This document shows positions 50,742 to 58,977 of a stretch of DNA of 64,000 bases, piece after piece. The notes under the pieces are model-generated. The model worked only from the letters and a program-made list of their open reading frames with translations, had not been told where the DNA came from and did not search any database. The position numbers and the translations under genes are program-made. The DNA is from CAVVWJ01 sp965652025. GTDB lineage: Bacteria > Gemmatimonadota > Gemmatimonadetes > Gemmatimonadales > GWC2-71-9. The stretch spans positions 1 to 64,000 of the forward strand of contig CBFGTM010000010.1 of assembly GCA_965652025.1 (NCBI GenBank), in the 5' to 3' direction. Position 1 is the stretch's first letter. Each line of letters starts with the position of its first letter.

Positions 50742-50747
50742 TATATT
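50742..50747 (+). promoter_or_regulatory. -10 box of rnpB
   Basis: TATATT lies 6 bp upstream of the first base of the RNase P RNA stem, the spacing expected for its transcription start. The -35 region falls in the 3' arm of the inverted repeat and has no good match, so an activator or an extended element may be needed. Confidence 0.55.
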
Positions 50748-50753
50748 CACCTC

Positions 50754-51140
50754 ACTGGTCAGGCACGATGGTCGCGGGGCCGCAGGGCTCCCGAGGAAAG
50801 TCCGAGCTCCAACGGGTAGGCTGCCAGGTAACGCCTGGGCGCCGCAAGGCGACGGAAAGGGCCACAGAGAACAGACCGCCCCTGCAGTACACCGCAGAGG
50901 TAAGGGTGAAACGGTGGGGTAAGAGCCCACCGCGCTGCTGGTAACAGCAGTGGCACGGTAACCCCCAGCCGGAGCAAGGCCAAATAGGCGGCGAGGTGTG
51001 ACCCACACCGTCCATCTCGGCTCGTCAGAGCAGGGAAGCCGCGGGTAGGCTGCTAGAGGTGGTCGGCGACGGCCATCCCAGACAGATGACCATCTCCCTG
51101 GTTTCCAGGGACACAGAACTCGGCTTACGGCTCGACCAGC
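50754..51140 (+). ncRNA. rnpB: RNase P RNA, bacterial type A
   Basis: The RNA component of RNase P cuts 5' leaders from pre-tRNA. The start has the conserved GAGGAAAGTCCGAGCTCC region, and the 3' end has ACAGAACTCGGCTTAC, the two halves of the catalytic core. The terminal helix P1 is visible as CTGGTC (50755-50760) with GACCAG (51134-51139). Length near 387 nt fits type A. A strong terminator follows. RnpA is encoded 5.5 kb away. Confidence 0.95.
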
Positions 51141-51144
51141 GGCG

Positions 51145-51179
51145 GCCCTCCGGATACTCTCCGGAGGGCTGTTGGTTTT
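51145..51179 (+). terminator. Rho-independent terminator of rnpB
   Basis: GCCCTCCGGA (51145-51154) and TCCGGAGGGC (51160-51169) form a perfect 10-bp stem with a 5-nt loop, followed by GTTGGTTTT. It lies 4 bp after the P1 helix of RNase P RNA. Confidence 0.85.
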
Positions 51180-51232
51180 GAGGCGAAAGGCCAGTTACCT
51201 TTTTGCTCCTTGCCCCAGATTGGTGGAGATCA

Positions 51233-52024
51233 ATGCTGCCACGAATAACCGCTTTTGCCGCTCTTGCCGCTGGCGTGGGTCTACCGGCCTCGGTGTTCGA
51301 GCCGGCCTCTGCCCCGACCCGTGCCAAGTATCAGATCGATCAGACCCTGGAGCAGGAGATAGATGCCAGCGGCGCCGGCGGGTCCAAGGAGAAGCTGAGC
51401 TTCAGGACCAGCAGCTTTGTCACCGTTCTCCTGGCCGATAGCGCCGGCGGCAAAGCCATGCGGGTCGTTATCGATTCAGTGCGGGGCGACAGTGCCACAC
51501 CGATTCCCCGAGCCGTGCTGGATAGCGTGCGAGGTGCCGAGTTTCATGGCTTCCTCAACCGAGCCGGCAAGCCCAGTGGCCTGGAGCCTTCAGGCAAGGT
51601 TCCCGCGGCAACCCAGATCCAGAGCCTGCTGAGCGACTTCTTTCCCTGGGTCAAGGTCGGGTTGAAGCCGGGCCAAAGCTGGAGCGACACCACCTCGAAG
51701 AGCAACGGGAGCGGGTCGGACAGCGTAACAGTGAGCCGGATCAGCGCCTACAAGGCGGCGACCTCCACCCGGGATTCGCGCAAGGCCATTGTGGTTCAAC
51801 AGGACTTCAAGTCATCGGTATCCGGCACCCAGCCTACTCCAAACGGCCCTGCGAAGATCGAAGGCACCGGCAGCGGCAGTGGCTCCTACTATGTCACCCC
51901 CGATGGCCGCTACCTGGGCGGGAGTTGGCAGCAGCAGTCCACCCTGCGGATCTCGGGCTCGTTCGCCCCGAAGCCGCTGCCCATTACCGTGGTGCAGCGA
52001 ACCGAAGTGCGCGCGCTCAAGTGA
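51233..52024 (+). CDS. Secreted hypothetical protein, paralogue 1
   Basis: The 263-aa product has an N-terminal signal peptide (MLPRITAFAALAAGVGLPAS). The mature domain contains KPSGLEPSGKVPAATQIQSL, FFPWVKVGLKPGQSWSDTT and a Gly/Ser-rich segment ending QQQSTLRISGSF. Order and phrasing match the next gene, so the two are distant tandem paralogues. I recognise no domain. ATG follows GGAG in GGTGGAGATCA. The GTG of the next gene overlaps its stop. Confidence 0.75.
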   Translation: MLPRITAFAALAAGVGLPASVFEPASAPTRAKYQIDQTLEQEIDASGAGGSKEKLSFRTSSFVTVLLADSAGGKAMRVVIDSVRGDSATPIPRAVLDSVRGAEFHGFLNRAGKPSGLEPSGKVPAATQIQSLLSDFFPWVKVGLKPGQSWSDTTSKSNGSGSDSVTVSRISAYKAATSTRDSRKAIVVQQDFKSSVSGTQPTPNGPAKIEGTGSGSGSYYVTPDGRYLGGSWQQQSTLRISGSFAPKPLPITVVQRTEVRALK

Positions 52025-52911
52025 GCCGCACCGTGCTTCGCGGGTCGCTGGCCCTGGCGTGCCTGGCTGGGATGGCGTGCAGCTCCGGCACCTCCGGACC
52101 CAACCAGCCCGGGACCCCGTCTCCCGAGCCGGGCAATCCCCCGATCGGAACACCGGCCACTGAAGGCGGAATTATTTACCTACCGGTGCGCGATGCGGGG
52201 TACGCGCTGATACGACACGACAGCCTTTCCCTCCAACTTCCCGGGGGAGGCAACCAGCTCCAGCTGATCGACCGCACAGCCTATCTGCGCCTGACGCTCG
52301 GCCCCGACACCAATGGATACCTGGTCACCATTGTACTGGACTCGCTCCAGGCATCAGTCGGAGGAGTACCTGCGGTACTGGACTCCATCCTGCCGGCAAA
52401 GGGTACCCGCTGGACCGGATTCCTGACGCCGGCCGGAGAGCTGTCGGCGCTAAAGGCCGACCGGTCGAGCACCCTAGGCGACCAGATCGGCAGCAATCTC
52501 AGGACGCTCTTCCCTACCCTTCCGCCGGGTGGGGTGAAATCCGGGATGGAGTGGACCGACACCACCGAAGTTCCCATCCGGGCCGATGCCTTCGACGCGG
52601 TCGAGCGCTCCCTCACCCGGTATCGGGCCACCGACAGCGACGACCCCCGGGTCAAGAAGGCGGTGAAGTTGGAATCGAGTGGAACGTACCAGCGGTCGGG
52701 CAAGGGAACCCAGTACGATCAACAGCTGGAGATGACCGCCTCCGGCTCCCGCTCGACCGTGTACCTGATGGGTCAGGATGGGATGCTGGTGTCGGCCCGG
52801 GGGAGCGACGCGGGCGACATGACTATCACCGTACCGGCGGTAGGACAGACTGTACCTGTCAAGCAAACCGGGACCTACACCATTACTGGATTCCGCCCCG
52901 GCAAACACTAG
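52021..52911 (+). CDS. Hypothetical lipoprotein, paralogue 2
   Basis: The 296-aa product starts GTG (VSRTVLRGSLALACLAGMAC) with a lipobox Cys near residue 20, so it should be membrane-anchored. It parallels the previous protein: LTPAGELSALKADRSSTLGD, then LFPTLPPGGVKSGMEWTDTT, then TAYLRLTLGPDTNGYLVTIV. Function is unknown. GTG overlaps the previous stop by 4 bp, so the pair is one transcriptional unit after rnpB. Confidence 0.8.
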   Translation: MSRTVLRGSLALACLAGMACSSGTSGPNQPGTPSPEPGNPPIGTPATEGGIIYLPVRDAGYALIRHDSLSLQLPGGGNQLQLIDRTAYLRLTLGPDTNGYLVTIVLDSLQASVGGVPAVLDSILPAKGTRWTGFLTPAGELSALKADRSSTLGDQIGSNLRTLFPTLPPGGVKSGMEWTDTTEVPIRADAFDAVERSLTRYRATDSDDPRVKKAVKLESSGTYQRSGKGTQYDQQLEMTASGSRSTVYLMGQDGMLVSARGSDAGDMTITVPAVGQTVPVKQTGTYTITGFRPGKH

Positions 52912-52929
52912 TCGGCTGAACCGGTGGGG

Positions 52930-53424
52930 CTAGAAGACCGTATCCGGATCTCGCCCCAGCTCCTGAACGCTCCGCACCGGCGGGTTCTCCGCTGACGGCT
53001 GGTCGGCTTCCTCCGATCGACGCAGTCGGCTGATCCGATCTACAGCGCCGACCTTGATTCGTCCCAGCCTGCCGGCCAGACGCTCCCGGGTAGCAGGGCC
53101 GCTCTCCGGATTGAGAACGGCGGCAAGTCCGGCCCCAACCAGAAAGCCGGCCAGGCCCATCAGCCGCTTTTCCCGGCGGGACTGATTTCTCCGCCGCCCC
53201 AGCTCTCGCTGCAGCTGGCCGACGGTTCCGGCTGCTTCTCCCCCGATGCTGCGGAGCCCTTGTCCTACGCGGCGGCGGGTACGGGCGCCGGATTCCGGCG
53301 CCAACAGCAGAGCCGCGCCGGCGCCGAGCGCCGCGGCAATCACGGCCAACGCCACGAACCCGCCACCACCCTCGGACCCCTCACCCGGGGTGCCGTTTTC
53401 CAAGCTGAGTTGTTCGTCGGACAT
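52930..53424 (-). CDS. YtxH-like protein with two glycine-rich helices
   Basis: The 164-aa product has two similar hydrophobic stretches: GFVALAVIAAALGAGAALLLAPESGARTRRRV and GLAGFLVGAGLAAVLNPESGPATRERL. Each ends in a proline-glutamate-serine-glycine loop like YtxH. The middle is basic (RREKRLMG). YtxH-like proteins are small membrane-associated stress proteins; function is poorly known. It follows dnaN by 17 bp on the same strand. Confidence 0.7.
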   Translation of the reverse strand: MSDEQLSLENGTPGEGSEGGGGFVALAVIAAALGAGAALLLAPESGARTRRRVGQGLRSIGGEAAGTVGQLQRELGRRRNQSRREKRLMGLAGFLVGAGLAAVLNPESGPATRERLAGRLGRIKVGAVDRISRLRRSEEADQPSAENPPVRSVQELGRDPDTVF

Positions 53425-53441
53425 AGGGGCCTCCAGTCGGG

Positions 53442-54557
53442 CTAATCGACTAACCTGAGCGGCATGACGAGGGCGAGATAGCTGGCCGGATCGTCCCAGC
53501 CCACCGGCTCGCAGGTGGCCGCACGCTCGGGCGCCTTGAAGGTCATGCGTACTTCATCGGTCGGGATGTATTTCAGGATCTCGAGGAGGTACGCGGCATT
53601 GAATCCGATCTCCAGCGGATCTCCCTCATAGCTCACGCTGACTTCTTCCTGGGCCTCTCCCAGGTCAGGAGTCTGGACCGACAGCTTGCATGACCCGTTG
53701 GCAAACGCCATCCGGATCCGGTGGGTCTGATCGCTCGCCACGATGCTCATCCGCCGGAGCGCAGCGGTGAGCGCGGTCTTGTCGGCCGTGGCTACCTTGT
53801 CGTTTTCCCGGGGAATGACCTGCTCGTAATTGGGATAGGGGCCTTCGATCAGCCGGGTAAAGATCTGGGTGGAACTGGAGCGGAAGCCGAGATGGTTCTC
53901 ACTCCGGGCGATCTCGACTGTCTCGTCGGTGCCGAAGAGACGCCGGATCTGCTCCAGCGCCTTGGGAGGAACGATCAAGTCGGCCTGCGCCGCGCCCGAG
54001 CTCTCGGTGGTGGGTACATCCATCCGGGCGAGCCGGTGCCCGTTGGTAGCTACCATACGCATGCGCTCTGGGCGAAGCTCCCACAGCACGCCATTGAGGA
54101 TGGGGCGACTTTCTTCGGTGCTGGCCGCAAAGGCCACGTGGCTGATCAGCTTCTGCAGCGCTCCCGAGGAGGTGCGCCAGCCGCCGTCGAACTTGAGGTT
54201 GGGGAAGGCCGGAAACTCCTCCCGGGGAAGCCCCAGCAACCGGAACCGGGACCGTCCGCATTCGATGCTGACTCGCTGCTCGCCCGAAGCGGTAAGACGG
54301 ATGGCGGCACTGGGAAGCTCCCGGACAATCTCGACCAGCTTGCGAGCCGGCAGGGTGATGGCGCCATCCTGATCGATCGATGCGGGCACCGTGGTACTCA
54401 CCGAAATGTCCAGATCGGTTCCGGACAGCCGGATCCCGTCCTTGGTAGCCTCGAGGAGGATATTCGAGAGGATGGGCAGAGTTGTCTTCGCAGGAACGGA
54501 GGCGGCTACGGCAACGAGTCCCTCCTGCAGCTGTTCCCGCGTTATCGTGAGCTTCAT
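53442..54557 (-). CDS. dnaN: DNA polymerase III beta clamp
   Basis: The 371-aa sliding clamp subunit holds polymerase III on DNA. Three homologous domains are visible, starting MKLTITREQLQEGLVAVAAS. The C-terminal clamp signature is YLLEILKYIPTDEVRMTF...LALVMPLRL. ATG follows GAGGAG with good spacing. It is separated from dnaA by 229 bp that are AT-rich near its start, including GTATTAAAAAACTTAG at 54595-54610. Confidence 0.96.
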   Translation of the reverse strand: MKLTITREQLQEGLVAVAASVPAKTTLPILSNILLEATKDGIRLSGTDLDISVSTTVPASIDQDGAITLPARKLVEIVRELPSAAIRLTASGEQRVSIECGRSRFRLLGLPREEFPAFPNLKFDGGWRTSSGALQKLISHVAFAASTEESRPILNGVLWELRPERMRMVATNGHRLARMDVPTTESSGAAQADLIVPPKALEQIRRLFGTDETVEIARSENHLGFRSSSTQIFTRLIEGPYPNYEQVIPRENDKVATADKTALTAALRRMSIVASDQTHRIRMAFANGSCKLSVQTPDLGEAQEEVSVSYEGDPLEIGFNAAYLLEILKYIPTDEVRMTFKAPERAATCEPVGWDDPASYLALVMPLRLVD

Positions 54558-54786
54558 GCCACTCCTCGGAATGCTAAGACCAGATACTACTCTTCGTATT
54601 AAAAAACTTAGTAGCCGTAGTAGAGGGTCTGGAAATGTTGACCGTTACCTTAATGATACTGCGCCGTCCGACTTAAGGGGGTGAACCGCTGTCGAAAGCA
54701 TGTGTGCCATGGGGACGCGGCCCCGGTGAATTCTTCTCCTATCCACTGATTCCATACTGCCCACACGGGCCGAGATTCCGCGGGGA
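54558..54786. other. dnaA-dnaN intergenic region
   Basis: This stretch is 229 bp long. The dnaN-proximal third is AT-rich (TATTAAAAAACTTAGTAG) and probably carries the dnaN promoter. The dnaA-proximal part is GC-rich. CTATCCACT (54739-54747) matches 7 of 9 bases of the DnaA box TTATCCACA, which alone is weak. I find no strong promoter or box cluster. Confidence 0.5.
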
Positions 54787-56169
54787 TTATTCTGCGGACA
54801 ACTCCTGGCGGGCGTGCTCGACGCGCTCGCGAAAGCCACGATCGCGCGACATCTGACGGCTCACCTTATCGACGCTATGGATCACCGTCGAGTGGTCGCG
54901 GCCGCCGAAGGCCTGGCCGATCTCGACCAGCTGCATCTCCAGCAGCTCCCGCGCGAGATACATCGCAATCTGCCGGGGCACCGTGAGGGTCTTGATGCGC
55001 GCCTTGGAGCGAAGTCCCTCGGGTGTCACCCCCCAGCGGCGGGCCACTACTTCCTGCACCTTATTGATGGAGGGCATGGCGCGGGGGGTGGCGGTTCCAT
55101 CCTCGCCCGGCCGGATCTTATCGGACAGGGCCTCGCGGGCCAGCTCGATGGATACCTCCTTGTGCTTCAGGGAGGCGAACAGCAGGAGCTTGATGATGCA
55201 ACCCTCGAGCTCGCGCACGTTGGAACGGACGTGCTCGGCGATGAACCGGAGCACGTCGTCCGGGATGGTAAGCTCCAAGTGGTCCTGCTCCTGCTTCTTC
55301 CGCAGGATGGCGATACGGTGCTCCAGGTCGGGCTGGCCGATATCGGCCACCATGCCCCACTCGAAGCGGCTGACCAGGCGGGCCTCCAGACCGGGCAGCT
55401 CCTTGGGCGGCCGGTCCGAGGTCAGCACGATCTGCTTGTTTCCTTCGTAGAGAGCATTGAAGGTATGGAAGAACTCCTCCTGGGTCATTTCCTTGCCCTC
55501 GAGGAAATGCACGTCGTCCACCAGGAAGAGGTCCACGTCCATCCGATAGCGCCGGCGGAACTCCGGCATGGTCCGACTGTGGATGCTCTCGATCACTTCA
55601 TTGATGAACTGCTCCGCGCCGACGTAGAGCACCCGGGTGTCGGGATGGCGTTCGATCACTGCATGGGCAATCGCCTGCATCAGGTGGGTCTTGCCCAGCC
55701 CGGTGGCGCCGTAGATGAAGAGCGGGTTGTAGGTCTTTCCGGGCGATTCGGCCGCAGCGTGGGCCGCCGCGGCGGCGAGCTCGTTCGACTTCCCGATGAC
55801 GAACGTATCGAAGGTATAGCGCTCGTTGAGCGGCTGGGTGCTGGGGTTGACCTGGGTCCCGGTAGCGGCCGGGCTCGAGGGGGCCACGAAGAAATCCATC
55901 TGGGGCCGCTTCTGCCGGTCCTCGTTGACTCGAAAGACCACGGACGTCGGCTGGCCCAGCAGCGGCTCCGCCAGACGGGAGAGGATGGTGGCGTGCTTGG
56001 TTTCGTTCCACTCTACCGCGAACTGATCGGGGGCACCGACGATCAGGCGGCCCTCATCCAGGGCGATGGCCTCCGTCGGCTCGAGCCACGTACGAATCGT
56101 GTGGTCGGGAAGTTCGCGATGCGCCTCGTCGAGAATGCGCTTCCAGGCGTCTTTGGCAGACAGCTGCAT
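54787..56169 (-). CDS. dnaA: Chromosomal replication initiator DnaA
   Basis: The 460-aa initiator opens oriC. The N-terminal interaction domain is followed by the AAA+ domain (FVIGKSNELAAAAAHA, Walker A GATGLGKTHLMQAIAHA, Walker B VDLFLVDDVHFLEGK). Domain IV carries the signature FGGRDHSTVIHSVDKV. It ends with EHARQELSAE. The ATG at 56169 lies about 34 bases after a good promoter. Its place between dnaN and divergent rpmH fits the common origin layout. Confidence 0.97.
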   Translation of the reverse strand: MQLSAKDAWKRILDEAHRELPDHTIRTWLEPTEAIALDEGRLIVGAPDQFAVEWNETKHATILSRLAEPLLGQPTSVVFRVNEDRQKRPQMDFFVAPSSPAATGTQVNPSTQPLNERYTFDTFVIGKSNELAAAAAHAAAESPGKTYNPLFIYGATGLGKTHLMQAIAHAVIERHPDTRVLYVGAEQFINEVIESIHSRTMPEFRRRYRMDVDLFLVDDVHFLEGKEMTQEEFFHTFNALYEGNKQIVLTSDRPPKELPGLEARLVSRFEWGMVADIGQPDLEHRIAILRKKQEQDHLELTIPDDVLRFIAEHVRSNVRELEGCIIKLLLFASLKHKEVSIELAREALSDKIRPGEDGTATPRAMPSINKVQEVVARRWGVTPEGLRSKARIKTLTVPRQIAMYLARELLEMQLVEIGQAFGGRDHSTVIHSVDKVSRQMSRDRGFRERVEHARQELSAE

Positions 56170-56442
56170 CGGTACTCGAAAACGGAAGGAAATTTTCTAA
56201 GGGCGAGAGATGTTACGGGCGAGATATTAAAATGTCAATCGGGTCTTGACAGAAAATGCCACTTTCAAAATCAAAGAACATTTCTTTCCACCCTTGTCCA
56301 CGTTCTCAACTTTCTCCACGCCGAATTCCTCGCTCACGCAACCGCTCCGCCCTCGCGATCCTCGCCGTCCGCGCTGTCCCTTTGCCTTGACCCCTTCCCG
56401 CTTTCCCGGCTACTTTTCTCGGCTCACTTGGGAGGGAGCGCC
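56170..56442. other. dnaA-rpmH intergenic region, candidate oriC
   Basis: This stretch is 273 bp long. Near the dnaA start it is AT-rich. Near rpmH are three box-like words in the same direction: TTTCCACCC (56285-56293), TTGTCCACG (56294-56302) and TTCTCCACG (56312-56320). The latter two match 7 of 9 DnaA-box bases each. It holds the dnaA promoter and a TTGACA at 56246-56251 reading toward rpmH. Function as origin is inferred from position and box-like words. Confidence 0.5.
56210..56238 (-). promoter_or_regulatory. dnaA promoter
   Basis: On the minus strand TTGACA (56238-56233) is followed after 17 bp by TAACAT (56215-56210). The transcript would start about 56203, leaving a 34-nt leader. 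The boxes and spacing are identical to those of the suf operon promoter at 26187-26215, suggesting the same housekeeping sigma factor. Confidence 0.8.
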
Positions 56443-56604
56443 ATGAAGCCATCGTACCGGCCGCGGAACAAGCGTCGCATCAACAAGCATGGATTTCGCG
56501 CCCGGATGGCGACCCGCTGGGGTCGTGCGGTGTTGTCGCGGAGGCGCAAGAAAGGGCGGAAGCGGCTGACCGTCTCCCTCCCATCGAAGCACGGAGGCTC
56601 CTGA
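56443..56604 (+). CDS. rpmH: 50S ribosomal protein L34
   Basis: The 53-aa basic protein is part of the large ribosomal subunit. HGFRARMATRWGRAVLSRRRKKGRKRLTVS is the L34 core. A short C-terminal tail (LPSKHGGS) extends beyond the usual 44-46 residues. ATG follows GGGAGGGAG. Its stop lies in the ribosome-binding region of rnpA. Confidence 0.97.
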   Translation: MKPSYRPRNKRRINKHGFRARMATRWGRAVLSRRRKKGRKRLTVSLPSKHGGS

Positions 56605-56617
56605 GGTTTCGGCGCGG

Positions 56618-56953
56618 CTGCCGCGGGGCCATCGGCTCTCTCGCGCATCCGACATCCGCCGCTGCCTCTCCCATGGCCGGCGTCGCCGCCTCGAGCATGT
56701 GGACATGATCTGGATGGACAATCCCGCGGGCCAGCCGCGACTGGGGCTGATCGTACCGAAGTTCCAGGCCTCCGCGGTGGCCCGCAACCGTTTGCGCCGG
56801 CGGCTGCGGGAGATCTGGCGACGGGACCTTCAAGCGCAGCAGCCAGGATGGGACTTGCTGATCCGGGCCCGCCGCGAAGCCTATGAAGCCGGGTTCGACA
56901 TTCTCCGCGGTCAGCTCCTGGCCTGGCGTGACGCTGTGCTCACGGCTCGATGA
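56618..56953 (+). CDS. rnpA: RNase P protein component with non-canonical start
   Basis: The product partners with the RNase P RNA. The RNR motif VARNRLRRRLREIWRR and the C-terminal GWDLLIRARREAYEAGFD are clear. The family's N-terminal region (LPRGHRLSRASDIRRCLSHG) is in frame upstream, but no ATG, GTG or TTG precedes the GTG at 56699. That late start would cut off the N-terminal third. CTG at 56618 restores about 111 aa, with GAGG at 56603-56606 overlapping the rpmH stop. A sequencing error is the alternative. Its stop overlaps yidD. Confidence 0.75.
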   Translation: MPRGHRLSRASDIRRCLSHGRRRRLEHVDMIWMDNPAGQPRLGLIVPKFQASAVARNRLRRRLREIWRRDLQAQQPGWDLLIRARREAYEAGFDILRGQLLAWRDAVLTAR

Positions 56954-57189
56954 GCCTGGAGCATGGACTTCGGATGGTCCCCCGGCGGGCACTGGCCGGC
57001 GCGATTCGCGGCTACCAGATCGCGGTGTCTCCTCTCCTTCCGCCCAGCTGTCGCTTTACTCCGTCATGCTCGCAGTACGCGCTCGAGGCCGTGACCCGAC
57101 ACGGCGCCCTCAAGGGAAGCTGGCTGGCCGGGAGGCGTCTGGTTCGATGCCATCCGTTTCATCCCGGCGGCTTTGATCCCGTCCCGTAA
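56950..57189 (+). CDS. yidD: Membrane protein insertion efficiency factor YidD
   Basis: The 79-aa basic protein belongs to the YidD family. It has the cysteine motif CRFTPSCSQYALEAVTRHGALKGSWLAGRRLVRCHPFHPGGFDPVP, with three conserved Cys and the terminal PGGxDPVP. It helps YidC insert membrane proteins. ATG overlaps the rnpA stop by 4 bp and yidC follows 15 bp later. Confidence 0.95.
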   Translation: MSLEHGLRMVPRRALAGAIRGYQIAVSPLLPPSCRFTPSCSQYALEAVTRHGALKGSWLAGRRLVRCHPFHPGGFDPVP

Positions 57190-57204
57190 TCCGTGAACTG
57201 ACCA

Positions 57205-58956
57205 ATGGACCGCCGTACCATCTGGGCCATACTGCTGATGATGGCCATCGCTATAGCACCGGCCATCTTCATGAAGAGACCGGCGCCGACTCCTCGCGGG
57301 GAAGCGGGGAAGCGGGGAAGCGGGGAAGTTGCGACCGACAGGGCACCTCGTCGTTCCCTTCCTAAGGGGCAAGACAGTGTGTCTCTTGCTCCGGCGGCCC
57401 GGGACACTGGTAAGGCCGGGCCTACCCCGCTTCCCCACGTCCCGGCTTCCTCGCCAGCCGAGGACACCGTCCGGATCATCTCGCCGCTCTACTCCTACGG
57501 CATAAGCACCCGGGGCGGGCGCTTGGTGGATGCCACGCTGCCGCGCTACCGGTCGATGGCCCCGACGGATGGACGCCGGCCGGCGCAGATCCTCCCGCCT
57601 AACAGCCGACTGTTGGGCCTGACGCTGGTGCTCGGTCGGGACACCATCTCACTGGACGACTGGCCCTTCAGCGTCTCAGCGGAGAGTTTGGTGGTGAGCG
57701 GTCCCACGCCTCTCCGCCTGAGCTCCAGCCGCAACGAGGTGCAGGTCGACCTGACGTACACCTTCCGTCCGGATGATTACCGAATCGATGTGAGCGGTAA
57801 GGTGAGCGGGGTCGGGCCCAACGGCGGCCTGCTGCTGGTGGGCATGGGGCCCACCATCGCCAATACCGAGGCGGACTCGAACGAGAATCACCGCTCCCTG
57901 GCACTGGTCACCAAGCACGACGAGACCGAGCGGGTGGATTTCGGGGGACTCAAGCCGGGCGAGCCCAAGACCGTCAGCGGCCCACTCGAATGGGCGGCGG
58001 TCAAGTCCAAATACTTCGTTACCGGCGTTCTCGCCTTCGATAGCACCGGAGGCGGCATCAGTGGGGTGACCGCGACGGCCCTACCGGTCACCGGTAAGAA
58101 TCCGACCGCAGCCGACGTCCGACTCAGTCTCCCGCTCCCGCCCAGCGGCAGCTTCCAGTACTCGGTCTACGCGGGCCCAATGGAGTACGACCGCCTGCGC
58201 CGCATCGGGCACGGCTTCGACGACGTGAATCCCTATGGGTGGCCCGGATTCCGGACCGTCATCCGTCCCCTCGCCGCAGGCGTCCGCTGGCTGCTGGTCT
58301 GGATGCACGAGCACCTGTACCTCGCGTATGGTCTGGTGCTGATCAGCTTTGGCATCCTGGTTCGGGTGCTGCTCTGGCCGCTCAACCAGAAGGCCATGCG
58401 GGCCAACATGCAGCTCCAGGCGGTCCAGCCCCTGATGAAGGAGATCCAGGAGAAGTACAAGAACGATCCCCAGAAGGTTCAGCAGGAGATGTTCAAGCTA
58501 TACAAGGAGCACGGGGTCAACCCGCTGGGCGGCTGCTGGCCGATGCTGCTTCCCATGCCGGTACTGTTTGCCCTCTTCTTCGTGTTCCAGAACACGATCG
58601 AGCTCCGGGGGGCGTCGTTCCTGTGGCTGCCGGACCTGTCGCGGCCCGATCCGCTCTACATCATCCCGGTCATTATGGGGCTCTCCATGTACGGGCTGAG
58701 CAAGGTGGGCCAGATGGGCATGGAGCCCAATCCCCAGGCCAAGATGATGCTCTACATCATGCCGGTCATGATGACGTTCCTGTTCCTCAATTTCGCCTCG
58801 GGACTGAACCTCTATTACGCCGTCAGCAACATCGCCAGCATCCCGCAGCAGTGGCTGCTGGCCCGGGAGCGCCAGCGCCGCACCGCCAGGGCAATCGTGG
58901 AAGTGAAAACCAAGAAGCCAGAGCCCAAGGCAAAGCGGGCCCGGAGAAACGCGTAA
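57205..58956 (+). CDS. yidC: Membrane protein insertase YidC
   Basis: The 583-aa insertase has one N-terminal transmembrane helix (AILLMMAIAIAPAIFMK). A low-complexity Gly/Arg stretch is encoded by octamer repeats. The periplasmic beta-domain follows at about residues 80-330. The core begins with LYLAYGLVLISFGILVRVLLWPLNQKAM. The remaining helices include PMLLPMPVLFALFFVF and AKMMLYIMPVMMTFLFLNFASGLNLYYAVSN. The tail is Lys-rich. It lies between yidD and mnmE. Confidence 0.96.
   Translation: MDRRTIWAILLMMAIAIAPAIFMKRPAPTPRGEAGKRGSGEVATDRAPRRSLPKGQDSVSLAPAARDTGKAGPTPLPHVPASSPAEDTVRIISPLYSYGISTRGGRLVDATLPRYRSMAPTDGRRPAQILPPNSRLLGLTLVLGRDTISLDDWPFSVSAESLVVSGPTPLRLSSSRNEVQVDLTYTFRPDDYRIDVSGKVSGVGPNGGLLLVGMGPTIANTEADSNENHRSLALVTKHDETERVDFGGLKPGEPKTVSGPLEWAAVKSKYFVTGVLAFDSTGGGISGVTATALPVTGKNPTAADVRLSLPLPPSGSFQYSVYAGPMEYDRLRRIGHGFDDVNPYGWPGFRTVIRPLAAGVRWLLVWMHEHLYLAYGLVLISFGILVRVLLWPLNQKAMRANMQLQAVQPLMKEIQEKYKNDPQKVQQEMFKLYKEHGVNPLGGCWPMLLPMPVLFALFFVFQNTIELRGASFLWLPDLSRPDPLYIIPVIMGLSMYGLSKVGQMGMEPNPQAKMMLYIMPVMMTFLFLNFASGLNLYYAVSNIASIPQQWLLARERQRRTARAIVEVKTKKPEPKAKRARRNA
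57296..57327. repeat. Four tandem GCGGGGAA octamers inside yidC
   Basis: Units at 57296-57303, 57304-57311, 57312-57319 and 57320-57327 are identical. Eight bases is not a multiple of three, so gain or loss of one unit would shift the yidC frame right after its first transmembrane helix. Confidence 0.9.
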
Positions 58957-58977
58957 CCTGGTCCCGGTAGCCCCAGT

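Noticed and set aside
54814..56604. A 596-codon plus-strand frame covering dnaA and ending in L34
   Set aside because: Antisense to dnaA. Only the last 53 codons, with their own ATG and ribosome site, are the real rpmH.
56699..56953. rnpA as a truncated pseudogene starting at the GTG
   Set aside because: The in-frame upstream sequence still encodes family-like N-terminal residues, so a non-standard start is more likely than decay.
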